A stretch of 32,446 nucleotides of DNA from Hyphomonas sp. BRH_c22 (GCF_000961795.1 NZ_LADU01000064.1:1-32446); one strand, 5' to 3'. Numbered from the stretch's first letter, positions 1 to 7,651 are shown. Program-made: numbers and translations. The notes: generated by a model from the letters alone, not told the origin.

Positions 1-163
1 GGGCGCCGGTGCGGGAGGTGAGGTCGGCCTGCTCATTATGCTTCACGGCGCGGGCGGCAGGCCCGGCTGTGGCCGCCCCGTCGGTCCAGCGCAGGGTGGC
101 AGCGAGCTGCTGCGCCGTGGCGAGCTGGCCTGCGTCAAGAACGCCCGAAAGGGTCAAAAACAT
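1..163 (-). CDS. piuC: PKHD-type Fe(II)/2-oxoglutarate hydroxylase, N-terminal part
   Basis: This is the first 54 codons of a minus-strand gene cut by the window's left edge. The translation begins MFLTLSGVLDAGQLATAQQL and continues with a W-TDG, A-TAG, A-VK-N-Q pattern. That is the N-terminus of the PiuC/YbiX family, compared from memory with E. coli YbiX. The family consists of iron- and 2-oxoglutarate-dependent PKHD-type hydroxylases, usually found beside TonB-dependent siderophore receptors and repressed by iron. The catalytic HxD...H residues would lie outside the window, so they cannot be checked. The ATG at 161-163 is the natural start because the family motif begins immediately after it. 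The gene is divergent from the lipoprotein gene at 240, and a Fur-like inverted repeat lies between them. Function as an iron-uptake accessory is inferred from the family. Confidence 0.75.
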   Translation of the reverse strand, partial: MFLTLSGVLDAGQLATAQQLAATLRWTDGAATAGPAARAVKHNEQADLTSRTGA

Positions 164-179
164 GCGGCACCTGCTTGCG

Positions 180-192
180 AATGAGTTTCATT
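180..192. promoter_or_regulatory. Candidate Fur-type iron operator
   Basis: The 13-bp inverted repeat AATGA-GTT-TCATT lies in the 76-bp gap between the divergent piuC-like gene and the lipoprotein gene. Its arms and 3-bp spacer equal the core of the classical Fur box (AATGA-TAA-TCATT), so 10 of 13 positions agree and only the spacer differs. It is 16 bp upstream of the piuC-like start codon and 47 bp upstream of the lipoprotein start, where it could control both genes. The assignment rests on similarity to the gammaproteobacterial consensus; alphaproteobacterial Fur/Mur sites vary. Confidence 0.45.
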
Positions 193-239
193 ACTGTAAG
201 GCATGTAGCTTGGAAACCACGAGAGTGTAAGGGTCGCAA

Positions 240-1079
240 ATGCCACACATCTACCATAGCTGGACACGGCTCGGCCTTGGCGCGCTGATGGGATCGACTG
301 CGCTTGCAGGCTGTGGCCAGCCCGCACCATCCCCATCGCCGGAGCTGGCTGCGGTCGAAGCGCCAGCTGCCGCGCCGGAGGCCCTTGCGGCCGATCCGGC
401 CCCTGTCGGCTCGGTTGGCGGAGAGGGTGAAGGCGGCGTGGCCATCGAGCTGGCCGCGACGGACCCGGTTGTGTTCAACATCGCCCTTGCGGTCACCGAG
501 GCGCATATCATTGCCGCACGCGATGCCTACACGGCCGGTGAGGCCGATGCGGCGGCCGAAATGTTTGCCCACCCGGTCAGCGAAGTCCTGTTCGACATGG
601 AGCCTATACTGGAGGCGCGCGGCGTGACGCTGTTCGATGGGCTGCTGACGGATGCCTCCGCCGCCGTGATGGCAGGCGAGACGCCGGAGCAGGTGTCTGC
701 GCGCACGGATGAGATCATCGCCGCTCTGCGCGCCGCTTCACTAAAGGCGCCGGACAATGGCACGGCGCAGGCCGAGGTGAAGGCGCATGTGATCGCCGAC
801 ATGATCGAGCGGGCGGCGGCCATGTATCGCATCGCAGCGGCGAGCGGTGTGTACGAGCCCTATCTCGATGGCTATGGGTTCTACAAGGTCGCCGAGATGC
901 AGTTGGCGGCGTCGAAGGAAGAGATCGCGGCAAGCCATCCCGAGGCTGGCGAGGCCATGACCAGTGCCATCGCCGCGCTTGCCCTGGCCTATCCGGATGC
1001 GGCGCCGCAGGACGCCCTGACGGCTGACATGTCCAAGCTGACGGTTCTGGCCTCGGATGTGACCCTGTCGGTCAATTAG
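240..1079 (+). CDS. Unrecognised helical lipoprotein
   Basis: This 279-residue protein is not assigned to a named family. It has a lipoprotein signal: a hydrophobic stretch at residues 11-22 ends in the lipobox LAGC with Cys25 as the predicted lipidated residue. An Ala/Pro/Glu-rich flexible linker follows (about 26-75). The remaining 200 residues are Ala-, Glu- and Met-rich and look all-helical, with an aromatic segment (YEPYLDGYGFYKVAEMQ) near residues 201-217. This is the character of periplasmic iron-handling helical bundles such as EfeO/imelysin-type proteins, but no GxHxxE motif is visible, so that relation is only a guess. Divergent placement from a piuC-like gene across a Fur-like box suggests iron-linked expression. 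The gene ends 9 bp before the stop of the convergent DUF3088 gene. Confidence 0.75.
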   Translation: MPHIYHSWTRLGLGALMGSTALAGCGQPAPSPSPELAAVEAPAAAPEALAADPAPVGSVGGEGEGGVAIELAATDPVVFNIALAVTEAHIIAARDAYTAGEADAAAEMFAHPVSEVLFDMEPILEARGVTLFDGLLTDASAAVMAGETPEQVSARTDEIIAALRAASLKAPDNGTAQAEVKAHVIADMIERAAAMYRIAAASGVYEPYLDGYGFYKVAEMQLAASKEEIAASHPEAGEAMTSAIAALALAYPDAAPQDALTADMSKLTVLASDVTLSVN

Positions 1080-1088
1080 GCCGGCTGG

Positions 1089-1439
1089 TCATGGATGGGG
1101 AAGGGGTATGCCATGGCGGGCCGAAAGGGCCTGTAGGATGGCATCCTTGTCATCGATGAAGCGGACCGAGCCATGCCGCTTTACATCCCCGCTGTATTCA
1201 CCTTCGCCTGACAGTATCAGCACCGGGCATGACGAATGGTCTGCACCGAGCAGGCTAGCCAGTTCGGCGCGTGGCCGCGGCCAGGCGATACGGTGCACGT
1301 CAATGCGTCCTGCCAGCGCCGGAAAGGACGCGAGCACACCTTCCATGAGGGCGCAATGCCAGCAATAGAACGTGTCTCCGGGATAGGCAGGGTCGGCAAA
1401 TCCGGGCCGAAGCAGGAAGAGCTGGTCTTTTTCAGTCAT
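1089..1439 (-). CDS. DUF3088 family protein (thioredoxin-like)
   Basis: The 116-residue protein has the features of DUF3088: an N-terminal LFLLRPGFADPAYPG segment, then FYCWHC (a CxxC pair at about residues 26-29), a WPRPRAELASLLG block and a SCPVLIL strand. The CxxC placement and alternating strands suggest a thioredoxin-like fold, but no reaction is known for the family. The start codon overlaps the stop of the upstream GNAT gene in the 8-bp overlap ATGACTGA, so translation is probably coupled. It is the last gene of the SDR-GNAT-DUF3088 run and ends 9 bp from the convergent lipoprotein gene. The family call is from memory of its conserved blocks; the function is unknown. Confidence 0.75.
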   Translation of the reverse strand: MTEKDQLFLLRPGFADPAYPGDTFYCWHCALMEGVLASFPALAGRIDVHRIAWPRPRAELASLLGADHSSCPVLILSGEGEYSGDVKRHGSVRFIDDKDAILQALSARHGIPLPHP

Positions 1440-1920
1440 CGAGGTTCAGCCTCATTTCAACGATGTCCGGGGCGAACCCGGCCTTTTCATAGGCCCGGAT
1501 CGCCGGGGCGTTGCCGCTGTAGACCGTGAGGCGGATTTCCGGGAGATTGTTGGCCCTTGCCCAGCCTGACAAATGTTCAAGCAGGCGCTTGTTGAGCCCC
1601 TGGCCACGAAAGTCAGGCCTGACATACATGAAGCCGAGATAGGCGTGATGGGTGTCGCGGACATAGGCCCTGGACAGCTTCTTCCGGGCGAACCCGGAGG
1701 CGACAATCTGGCCGTCCGCTTCGATGACGGCGACTTCGGCATCATCGGACGCGATCAGTTCCGCAATGTCGTAATAGCTGATCGGATCAGGCTTCAGCGT
1801 GTGATCGTAGGGGCGCTCTGCGGTGATGATGCCCTGCTCGAATGCCAGCAGGACCGGAAGATCGTCCTGCCGTGCCGACCGGACAAGAAGCGGCCTGGAG
1901 GTGGCCCCCGGTTCAGCCAT
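1432..1920 (-). CDS. GNAT family N-acetyltransferase
   Basis: The 162-residue protein has the GNAT fold: an N-terminal strand-helix (LLVRSARQDDLPVLLAFE), a central strand with YLGFMYVRPDFRGQGLNKRL carrying the acetyl-CoA pyrophosphate loop (R-G-Q-G), and the C-terminal LTVYSGNAPAIRAYEKAGF motif. Such enzymes transfer an acetyl group from acetyl-CoA to an amine; the substrate cannot be read from the sequence. I chose the ATG at 1918-1920 rather than a longer in-frame start at 1956, because it overlaps the SDR stop by 8 bp (ATGGCTGA) and the extra 12 residues match nothing. Both ends overlap neighbours, which supports one transcript with the SDR and DUF3088 genes. Confidence 0.85.
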   Translation of the reverse strand: MAEPGATSRPLLVRSARQDDLPVLLAFEQGIITAERPYDHTLKPDPISYYDIAELIASDDAEVAVIEADGQIVASGFARKKLSRAYVRDTHHAYLGFMYVRPDFRGQGLNKRLLEHLSGWARANNLPEIRLTVYSGNAPAIRAYEKAGFAPDIVEMRLNLDD

Positions 1921-2635
1921 TTGCCGTTTGCAGGTCGCGGTAGCGGATGCGGGCACCGGTGCGGGTTTCGTCCGGCGACACGAGTTTCACAAGTTCAGCG
2001 GCGACTGCCTCTGCTGTGGGCAGGGTCATCGGGTCTTCGCCGGGCTTGGCAGCGGCGCGCATGTCGGTCCGAGTGCCGCCCGGATCGAAGATGTTGACCC
2101 GCAGAGCCATCTTCTCTGTCTCGTCGGCCCAGCCGGTCACCATGGCTTCGAGGCCTGCTTTCGAGGCCTGGTAGGGCCCCCAGAAGGCCTGCGGACTGGC
2201 TGCGACGCTGGATGTAACGAACACGGCGCGCGGCGCAGCCGACTGGTGCAACCACGGCGACAGGGCGCGGATCAGGCGCCAGTTGGCGGTGAGATTGACC
2301 TCGATGGTTTCCTCGAAACTGCGGGGTCCACAGGTTTCCAGCGGGCCCAGCGTGCCGAGCACGCCAGCATTCGCGACGAAGCCGTCAAGGCGGCCGAATT
2401 TCTCGCCGATCACCTTGCCGAGCGTCTCGATGCCCTTGGCATCCTTCAGGTCCATCGGCACGAGCACGGCCTCATTGCCCATGGCGCGGATTTCGTCGTC
2501 GAGCTTTTCGAGGGCCGCCTTCGAACGGGCGACGGCGATGACGAGATCGCCCTGGCGGGCGAGGTGGAGCGCGGCGGCACGGCCAATCCCGCGCGAAGCG
2601 CCGGTCACGAGGACAAGTCTGGGCGTCTTTGTCAA
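1913..2635 (-). CDS. Short-chain dehydrogenase/reductase (SDR)
   Basis: This 240-residue protein is a classical SDR. The nucleotide-binding motif TGASRGIG is at residues 11-18, the NAG motif at 89-91, and the catalytic residues are Ser142 or Ser143, Tyr155 and Lys159 (YQASK). The substrate is unknown. The start is TTG at 2635: no ATG lies upstream in frame, and a strong Shine-Dalgarno-like AAGGGGAG sits about 10 bases before it. The rare start may lower expression. The gene lies 91 bp downstream of purF on the same strand, separated by a palindromic intergenic repeat, and heads a coupled trio with the GNAT and DUF3088 genes. Confidence 0.88.
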   Translation of the reverse strand: MTKTPRLVLVTGASRGIGRAAALHLARQGDLVIAVARSKAALEKLDDEIRAMGNEAVLVPMDLKDAKGIETLGKVIGEKFGRLDGFVANAGVLGTLGPLETCGPRSFEETIEVNLTANWRLIRALSPWLHQSAAPRAVFVTSSVAASPQAFWGPYQASKAGLEAMVTGWADETEKMALRVNIFDPGGTRTDMRAAAKPGEDPMTLPTAEAVAAELVKLVSPDETRTGARIRYRDLQTANG

Positions 2636-2663
2636 AACAGGCGGGCTCCCCTTGAGGAGGGCT

Positions 2664-2687
2664 CATCCTGAGCGAAGTCGAAGGATG
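2664..2687. repeat. Intergenic palindromic (REP-like) element
   Basis: A 24-bp imperfect palindrome starting CATCCTGAGCG and ending TCGAAGGATG lies between purF and the SDR gene. The outer arms CATCCT/AGGATG pair exactly. From memory, this string is one of the commonest short intergenic palindromes in diverse high-GC bacteria and is found in many copies per genome. I saw only one copy in this window. As RNA it would form a hairpin that could protect or attenuate the transcript downstream of purF. Confidence 0.6.
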
Positions 2688-2726
2688 GGCGCTCTTGTGA
2701 ATACGGCCTCGCCCTTAGCGCAGGCC

Positions 2727-4178
2727 CTACGTGTCGTCCAGCAGGGAGAGCTGGCGTTCCTTGTCCGACTCGTCGTGCTGGTGGTCAACCAGACTGGTCG
2801 GATAGTCGCCGGTAAAGCAATGGTCGGCGAATTGCGGCTGCATGGCGTTGCGCACGGGTTCGCCTATCGCGGCGTACAGGCCCGGCACGGACAGGAAGCC
2901 GAGACTGTCGACCTTGAGTTCGCGCACCATTTCTTCATGCGTGTGGATGGCGGCGAAGAGTTCCGACTTGGCGGCCATATCGATGCCGTAGAAGTCCGGG
3001 TTGATGATGGGCGGGCTGGCCGAGCGCAGGTGGATTTCCTTCGCGCCGGCTTCGCGCACCATCTGGACGATCTTCTTCGACGTGTTGCCGCGAACGATGG
3101 AATCATCGACGAGGATGACGCGCTTGCCTTCGAGCACCGGGCGGTTCGGGCTGTGCTTCTTCGAGATGGCAGCCTGACGCCCGACATTGGTCGGCTGGAT
3201 GAATGTGCGCCCGACATAATGGTTGCGGATGATGCCCATTCCGAACGGGATGCCTGAGGCTTCCGAATAGCCGAGCGCCGCGGGAACGCCGCTGTCCGGC
3301 ACGGGCACCACGACGTCAGCGTCGGCAGGGGTTTCCATGGCGAGCCGGTGACCCATGCGGCGGCGGACTTCGTAGATGGAGCGGCCCTGGACGATGCTGT
3401 CGGGGCGGGCAAAATAGACGTATTCGAAGACGCACGGGCTGGAGGCGCGCGGCGGGAAGGCGCGGATCGATTCAATGCCGTCATCGGTGATGACGACCAG
3501 TTCGCCATTCTCGACTTCGCGGACGAACTCGGCACCGATAATGTCGAGCGCGCAGGTTTCCGATGCCAGGACATAGGCCGTGCCCAGCTTGCCGATGACC
3601 AGCGGGCGAAGGCCGATCGGATCACGCGCGCCGATCAGCTTCTTGCCGGTCAGGCCGACAAGCGCATATCCGCCTTCGATCTGCTGCAGCGCATCGACAA
3701 GGCGGTCGAGGAAGCGCGGCTTGGAGCTGCGGGCGACGAGATGGAGGATGACTTCGGTATCCATCGTCGACTGGAAGATCGCACCATCGCGCACCAGCTG
3801 GTGACGCAGTTCGCGGGAATTTGTCAGGTTGCCATTATGGGCCACGGCAAAGCCGCCAAAGGACAGGTCGGCAAAGATTGGCTGGATGTTGCGCAGCATC
3901 GGCCGGCCCTGGGTCGAATAGCGGTTGTGGCCGATGGCAGCATAGCCGGGCAGACGGGTGCGCAGGTCGCCGCCGAAATGGTCGCCGACAAGGCCCATGT
4001 GACGCTCTGACGGGAAGCGCTTGCCGTCGAATGTGGTGATGCCGCAGGCTTCCTGTCCGCGATGCTGCAGGGCATGGAGCCCGAGCGCGGTGTAAAGACT
4101 GGCCTCGTTGTTTCCGTAGATTCCGAAGACGCCGCATTCTTCACGGGGTTTGTCATCGTCATGATCGAAATGGATCAT
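2727..4178 (-). CDS. purF: Amidophosphoribosyltransferase (PurF)
   Basis: PurF makes 5-phosphoribosylamine from PRPP and glutamine, the first committed step of purine synthesis. The 483-residue protein has a short 14-residue propeptide and then Cys15 in EECGVFGIYG, the N-terminal nucleophile of the glutaminase domain, followed by LQHRGQE, HNGN and the rest of the Ntn domain. The phosphoribosyltransferase domain carries the PRPP loop VILVDDSIVRG. A propeptide normally marks the Bacillus-type, Fe-S-containing enzyme. However, of the four expected cluster cysteines only the first (SPCVFEYVYFARPDS) is in place; the second position reads NPDFYGID, and the C-terminal CxxC is replaced by QFADHCFTGDYPT. 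The enzyme therefore probably lacks a [4Fe-4S] cluster. It lies 42 bp downstream of cvpA, a common arrangement. Confidence 0.96.
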   Translation of the reverse strand: MIHFDHDDDKPREECGVFGIYGNNEASLYTALGLHALQHRGQEACGITTFDGKRFPSERHMGLVGDHFGGDLRTRLPGYAAIGHNRYSTQGRPMLRNIQPIFADLSFGGFAVAHNGNLTNSRELRHQLVRDGAIFQSTMDTEVILHLVARSSKPRFLDRLVDALQQIEGGYALVGLTGKKLIGARDPIGLRPLVIGKLGTAYVLASETCALDIIGAEFVREVENGELVVITDDGIESIRAFPPRASSPCVFEYVYFARPDSIVQGRSIYEVRRRMGHRLAMETPADADVVVPVPDSGVPAALGYSEASGIPFGMGIIRNHYVGRTFIQPTNVGRQAAISKKHSPNRPVLEGKRVILVDDSIVRGNTSKKIVQMVREAGAKEIHLRSASPPIINPDFYGIDMAAKSELFAAIHTHEEMVRELKVDSLGFLSVPGLYAAIGEPVRNAMQPQFADHCFTGDYPTSLVDHQHDESDKERQLSLLDDT

Positions 4179-4220
4179 ATGAGACCGGAGCCTCCCTCGT
4201 GCATGACAGGTTCGTGACGT

Positions 4221-4790
4221 CTATTGGCCTGTTTCGGCCTCGGAGGGAAGGGCAGTTTGCACATCCTGGCCGACTTTCGTGGCATTCTCGTTCACATAAT
4301 CGGCAACACTGCTGAGAAGTTCGTAGCAGGCTGCGTTCTGGATGAAAGCGGGAATCCGGCTCTCATCGAGCGCGAGGTGGAGAAGGACGACAAAGAATAC
4401 AAGGGCGATGATGCCGCGGGCGATGCCAAAGGCCAGCCCGGCGACATGGTCGAACATGCCGATGCCATCGGCGCCCTGGATATTCTTGGACAGGCGCTGG
4501 CCAAACCAGGCGACCAGGACATAGACGCCGATAAAGGCCGTAACGATCAGCACAAGATCCGGTACGGGGACCGTGAATATGCCGACATCGAGCTGGGACA
4601 TGTTTTCCGGCAACATGGCGGCAAGATCGTCGCGCAGGAACTTGCGGGCGTAAAACGCAGCCGTCAGTGCACCAATGAAGGCGCCCATGGTGGCGATTTC
4701 GCGCAGAAAGCCGCGTGCGAAGGCCATGATAGCGGAAATGACGATAACAGCCACGGCGATGGCGTCGAAAGCTGTAACAAAATCAAGCAT
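4221..4790 (-). CDS. cvpA: CvpA family membrane protein
   Basis: This 189-residue inner-membrane protein is a CvpA (colicin V production) family member. It has about four hydrophobic segments (roughly residues 5-25, 33-48, 77-97 and 118-142) and the family's early FARGFLREI motif after the first helix. CvpA proteins are linked to envelope integrity and biofilm traits, and the gene is classically next to purF, as here. The start overlaps the radA stop by 8 bp (ATGCTTGA), so it is probably translated together with radA. The polar C-terminal tail, about 35 residues ending in SEAETGQ, is presumably exposed. Confidence 0.9.
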   Translation of the reverse strand: MLDFVTAFDAIAVAVIVISAIMAFARGFLREIATMGAFIGALTAAFYARKFLRDDLAAMLPENMSQLDVGIFTVPVPDLVLIVTAFIGVYVLVAWFGQRLSKNIQGADGIGMFDHVAGLAFGIARGIIALVFFVVLLHLALDESRIPAFIQNAACYELLSSVADYVNENATKVGQDVQTALPSEAETGQ

Positions 4791-6165
4791 TCAGGGCGTC
4801 CGGGGCAAGCAACTCAACGAGCTCGATAAGCCTCTTAATCGGGGTGATCGTCAAGCCATCGACTGAAGTTGGACTACCCTCGGGCACGAAGGCCCGCATG
4901 AAGCCGAGGCGGGCTGCTTCCTTCAGCCGCTGTTCGATCCGGGCGACCGGGCGGACGGCGCCCGACAATGAGACTTCGCCGAAAAAGACCGAGCGTTCAG
5001 GCGCGGCGGTGTCAGACAGCGAGGTCAGCAGTGCGGCCGCGGCGGCAAGGTCGCCAGCCGGTTCGCTGATGCGGTATCCGCCGGCAACCGACAGATAGAC
5101 GTCCATGCCGGCAAAGCCGATGCCGCAGCGCGCCTCCAGCACGGCGAGCAGCATGGCGAGACGGCCTGTATCCCAGCCGACCACGCTGCGCCGGGGGGTG
5201 CCATAGGCGCTTTTCGCGACCAGGGCCTGCACTTCGGCCAGCACGGGGCGCGAGCCTTCCATGGCGGCAAACACGGCGGCGCCGCCGGCCGTCTCGCCAT
5301 CTGTTGACAGGAACAGGGCGGAAGGTTCCTTGGCGGGGGCGAGGCCGTACTGGTGCATCTCGAAAATGCCGATCTCGTCAGTCGGGCCAAAGCGGTTCTT
5401 GGTGGCGCGCAGGATACGGAACTGGTGGCCTCGCTCGCCTTCGAAATAGAAGACGGTATCGACCATGTGTTCGACCACGCGCGGGCCGGCAATGTTGCCG
5501 TCCTTGGTGACGTGGCCGACCAGGATGAGCGCCGCCCCGGATTTCTTGGCCCAGCGCGTGAGTTCCTGTGCGCAGGCGCGAACCTGCGAGACCGAACCGG
5601 GGGCCGCTTCCAGGCTGTCCGACCAGAGCGTCTGGATCGAATCGATGACCACGAAATCAGGCTCGGCGGCCTTCAGCGCCGACAGGATCTTGCGCAGGTC
5701 AGTCTCCGTGGCGAGCTGGACCGGGCTGTCGGCGACCTTCAGGCGGACGGCCCGTTCCTGGATCTGGGCAGCGGCTTCCTCGCCGGAGACATAGACCGAT
5801 TTCAGGCCGTTGCGGGCGAGGCGGGCCGCGACCTGCAGCAGGAGTGTCGATTTGCCGATGCCGGGATCGCCGCCAATCAGCGTGGCGGAGGAGGGCACCA
5901 GCCCGCCGCCAAAGGCGCGGTCAAGTTCCTCAACGCCCATGATGATGCGTTTGGGCGGGTCGGTCCGGTCATTGAGGGCGACGAATTCGGTCTTGCCGGA
6001 CCGCTTGGTGCCCGCCTTGGCCGGGGCAAGGCCGCCAGGAACGGCCGCGACGGCCTCCTCGACCAGCGTGTTCCACTCGCCGCAGCCATTGCACTTGCCG
6101 GTCCATTTGGAATGGACCTCGCCACAGGACTGGCAGACAAAGGCAGATGTGGGAGCTTTGGCCAT
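4783..6165 (-). CDS. radA: DNA repair protein RadA
   Basis: RadA (Sms) is a RecA-like ATPase that drives branch migration of recombination intermediates. The 460-residue protein shows every family mark. An N-terminal zinc finger has Cys11, Cys14, Cys25 and Cys28 in CQSC...CNGC. The Walker A motif GDPGIGKS lies at residues 99-106. The RadA-specific KNRFG motif appears in RATKNRFGPTDEIGIFEM. The C-terminal part is a Lon-protease-like domain (VYLSVAGGYRISEPAGDLA). The ATG at 6163-6165 gives the standard N-terminus ending in the zinc finger. It overlaps cvpA by 8 bp, giving a radA-cvpA-purF run, which is typical of alphaproteobacteria. Confidence 0.97.
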   Translation of the reverse strand: MAKAPTSAFVCQSCGEVHSKWTGKCNGCGEWNTLVEEAVAAVPGGLAPAKAGTKRSGKTEFVALNDRTDPPKRIIMGVEELDRAFGGGLVPSSATLIGGDPGIGKSTLLLQVAARLARNGLKSVYVSGEEAAAQIQERAVRLKVADSPVQLATETDLRKILSALKAAEPDFVVIDSIQTLWSDSLEAAPGSVSQVRACAQELTRWAKKSGAALILVGHVTKDGNIAGPRVVEHMVDTVFYFEGERGHQFRILRATKNRFGPTDEIGIFEMHQYGLAPAKEPSALFLSTDGETAGGAAVFAAMEGSRPVLAEVQALVAKSAYGTPRRSVVGWDTGRLAMLLAVLEARCGIGFAGMDVYLSVAGGYRISEPAGDLAAAAALLTSLSDTAAPERSVFFGEVSLSGAVRPVARIEQRLKEAARLGFMRAFVPEGSPTSVDGLTITPIKRLIELVELLAPDALNA

Positions 6166-6191
6166 GGCGCAGACCTAGCGGGGTTTGGCGT

Positions 6192-6554
6192 TCAGCGAAA
6201 CGGCCCGGCGAACACAAAATAGGCGCCAGCTGCTATCAGGCCGAAGCCGACGGCGTGGTTCAGCGTGAAGCTTTCACGCAGATACAGCACCGAGAAGACG
6301 GCAAACACGACCAGCGTGATCACTTCCTGCATGGTTTTCAGCTCCGCCGTGGACCAGACCGTATGCCCGATCCGGTTGGCCGGCACCGCAAAGCAGTATT
6401 CGAAGAAGGCGATGCCCCAGCTGGCGAGCACGACCAGCCAGAGGGCCTTGTCGGTGAACTTGAGGTGGCCGTACCAGGCAAAGGTCATGAAGACATTGGA
6501 CACGAGCAGGAGGCCTATGGGCGCGAGCGCGGGCCAGGACAGAAGCGAAGGCAT
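6192..6554 (-). CDS. DUF486 / DMT-superfamily small membrane protein
   Basis: This 120-residue protein is DUF486, a small four-helix relative of the drug/metabolite transporter superfamily. Hydrophobic segments lie at about residues 8-27, 37-57, 76-92 and 99-117. The motifs FAWYGHLKF, WGIAFFEYCFAVPANRIG and LYLRESFTLNHAVGFGLI match the family as I remember it. No substrate is established. It lies 26 bp upstream of radA on the same strand and could be cotranscribed. It probably acts as a dimer or hetero-oligomer, as small DMT proteins do; this is inference. Confidence 0.85.
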   Translation of the reverse strand: MPSLLSWPALAPIGLLLVSNVFMTFAWYGHLKFTDKALWLVVLASWGIAFFEYCFAVPANRIGHTVWSTAELKTMQEVITLVVFAVFSVLYLRESFTLNHAVGFGLIAAGAYFVFAGPFR

Positions 6555-6617
6555 GAAGGAATCTCCGGACAGGACGCCAGAGCCATATCCTGATCCGGCG
6601 CGGCAAGAAAAGCCGCT

Positions 6618-7181
6618 CTATTCCGGCATCTGTACCGCGTCAGGCGCCTTGCAGACGAAGGCTGGCAGGCCGGCGGGCGGTTTGCCATCGGTTAGTCGCA
6701 CGGCGCGGGCCGGGCCGCGCGCATTGCCCGCCGTGAAGGCGAAGCTGCCGTCGAGCACGTCGACATTGCGCTGGTAGAACGGGATATAGCCGGAGAACAG
6801 CCGCTTGGAGAGGGTCGGGTGGAACTCGAACCGCCCGGTCGAGGCGCGGCGGGCGCCTTCGAACCGGCCGGTCAGGCTGACCGTGTTGATTTCCTTGGTG
6901 CCGACAAGGCGCACGGGAAACCGGCCAACGGGCGGGATCGGCTTGAACGCCTCTTCCACTTTCTCGCCATCGCCGACCACCGGGGCCGACAATGGATCGT
7001 CCGACAGGAAGACGCGCCAGGCGAGATGCAGGCCTTCATAGGCTTTCAGGTCAGCCTCGAGCGTGCACGTGTCGATGTGCCATTCGCCATCGAGACGGAA
7101 TTTCTCGTATTGCAGCCAGCCGGTAAAGCCGATCGACAGCGCGGTGAACGCCACGGATATATACTTGATGAATTCCATCAT
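6618..7181 (-). CDS. Unrecognised membrane-anchored protein
   Basis: I do not recognise a family. The 187-residue protein starts with MMEFIKYISVAFTALSIGFT, a single hydrophobic segment that could be a signal anchor. A soluble part follows that is rich in beta-type residues (PVGRFPVRLVGTKEI, VSLTGRFEGARR, FEFHPTLSKRLFSGYIPFY). Two cysteines occur, in DTCTLEADL (about residue 39) and FVCKAPDA near the C-terminus; these could form a disulfide if exported. Two ATG codons are adjacent at the start. The gene precedes the DUF486 gene by 63 bp on the same strand, and upstream of it the AT-richer 7182-7647 stretch begins. Codon use resembles the neighbours, so it is probably a real gene. Confidence 0.65.
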   Translation of the reverse strand: MMEFIKYISVAFTALSIGFTGWLQYEKFRLDGEWHIDTCTLEADLKAYEGLHLAWRVFLSDDPLSAPVVGDGEKVEEAFKPIPPVGRFPVRLVGTKEINTVSLTGRFEGARRASTGRFEFHPTLSKRLFSGYIPFYQRNVDVLDGSFAFTAGNARGPARAVRLTDGKPPAGLPAFVCKAPDAVQMPE

Positions 7182-7647
7182 GGCGCGTCTCCCCCGAGTG
7201 CCGTGTTCGGAGAAGGTTAGCTCAGCGGCGGACGCTGCGCCACCATCCGTTCATTCGAGTATTTTAAAGGGATGCCCCTCCAAGAATACCCGGCGTTTGC
7301 ACTCGAAGAAACGCGCGCCTCCATATAATGCATTGAAATTATTAATATAAATTTGAATCTGCGGAGTGCGTTGAGATAGCGGCACCGGAGGCCCACCCCT
7401 CGTGAACGATAATCAAACAGAATCACTCGACGAGGTGCCCAATGACAAGCCGATACAAAGAAACAATCTTTCTCTTCTTCATTCACAGGGAGTTTGAGAC
7501 TGACAGCGATGAAGTTGCCGAGCATGTGTTTCCGAAGAACCTTTTGAAGGGGAGGCCTGTTCGGAGGTCACGGATTGGCGTTGCCCCGCTGAGGCGAGTG
7601 ATTGCAGCGATCATCACGTGGATGCTTGGCAACCCCCCAAGCGGCCC
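7182..7647. other. AT-richer gap without a convincing gene
   Basis: This 466-bp stretch separates two minus-strand gene blocks. It is visibly richer in A and T than its surroundings, most of all at about 7310-7360 and 7400-7520. It holds the promoter region of the 6618-7181 gene at its left end. No tRNA, direct-repeat pair or transposase remnant was seen that would mark it as an insertion scar. Overlapping short reading frames on both strands (7442-7651 plus, 7217-7525 minus) match nothing I know. Confidence 0.5.
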
Positions 7648-7651
7648 CTAA
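7442..7651 (+). CDS. Possible small ORF, doubtful
   Basis: This 69-codon frame begins with ATG after a GAGG at 7430-7433 and encodes MTSRYKETIFLFFIHREFET followed by a basic C-terminal half with a hydrophobic patch (VIAAIITWML). It resembles no family I know. Its last bases overlap the stop of the convergent mlaF-like gene. The base composition is more AT-rich than that of neighbouring genes. It could be a real small protein, a remnant, or chance; I favour remnant or chance. Confidence 0.2.
   Translation: MTSRYKETIFLFFIHREFETDSDEVAEHVFPKNLLKGRPVRRSRIGVAPLRRVIAAIITWMLGNPPSGP

Noticed and set aside
9..230. Plus-strand 73-codon frame at the left edge
   Set aside because: It lies over the N-terminus of the piuC-like gene on the opposite strand and runs into the promoter region.
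5353..6222. A 289-codon plus-strand frame opposite radA
   Set aside because: RadA motifs on the minus strand are complete; the opposite frame shows no signal, start context or family.
7217..7525. 102-codon minus-strand frame in the AT-richer gap
   Set aside because: No family, no ribosome-binding site and an unusual composition; it overlaps the equally doubtful plus-strand frame.
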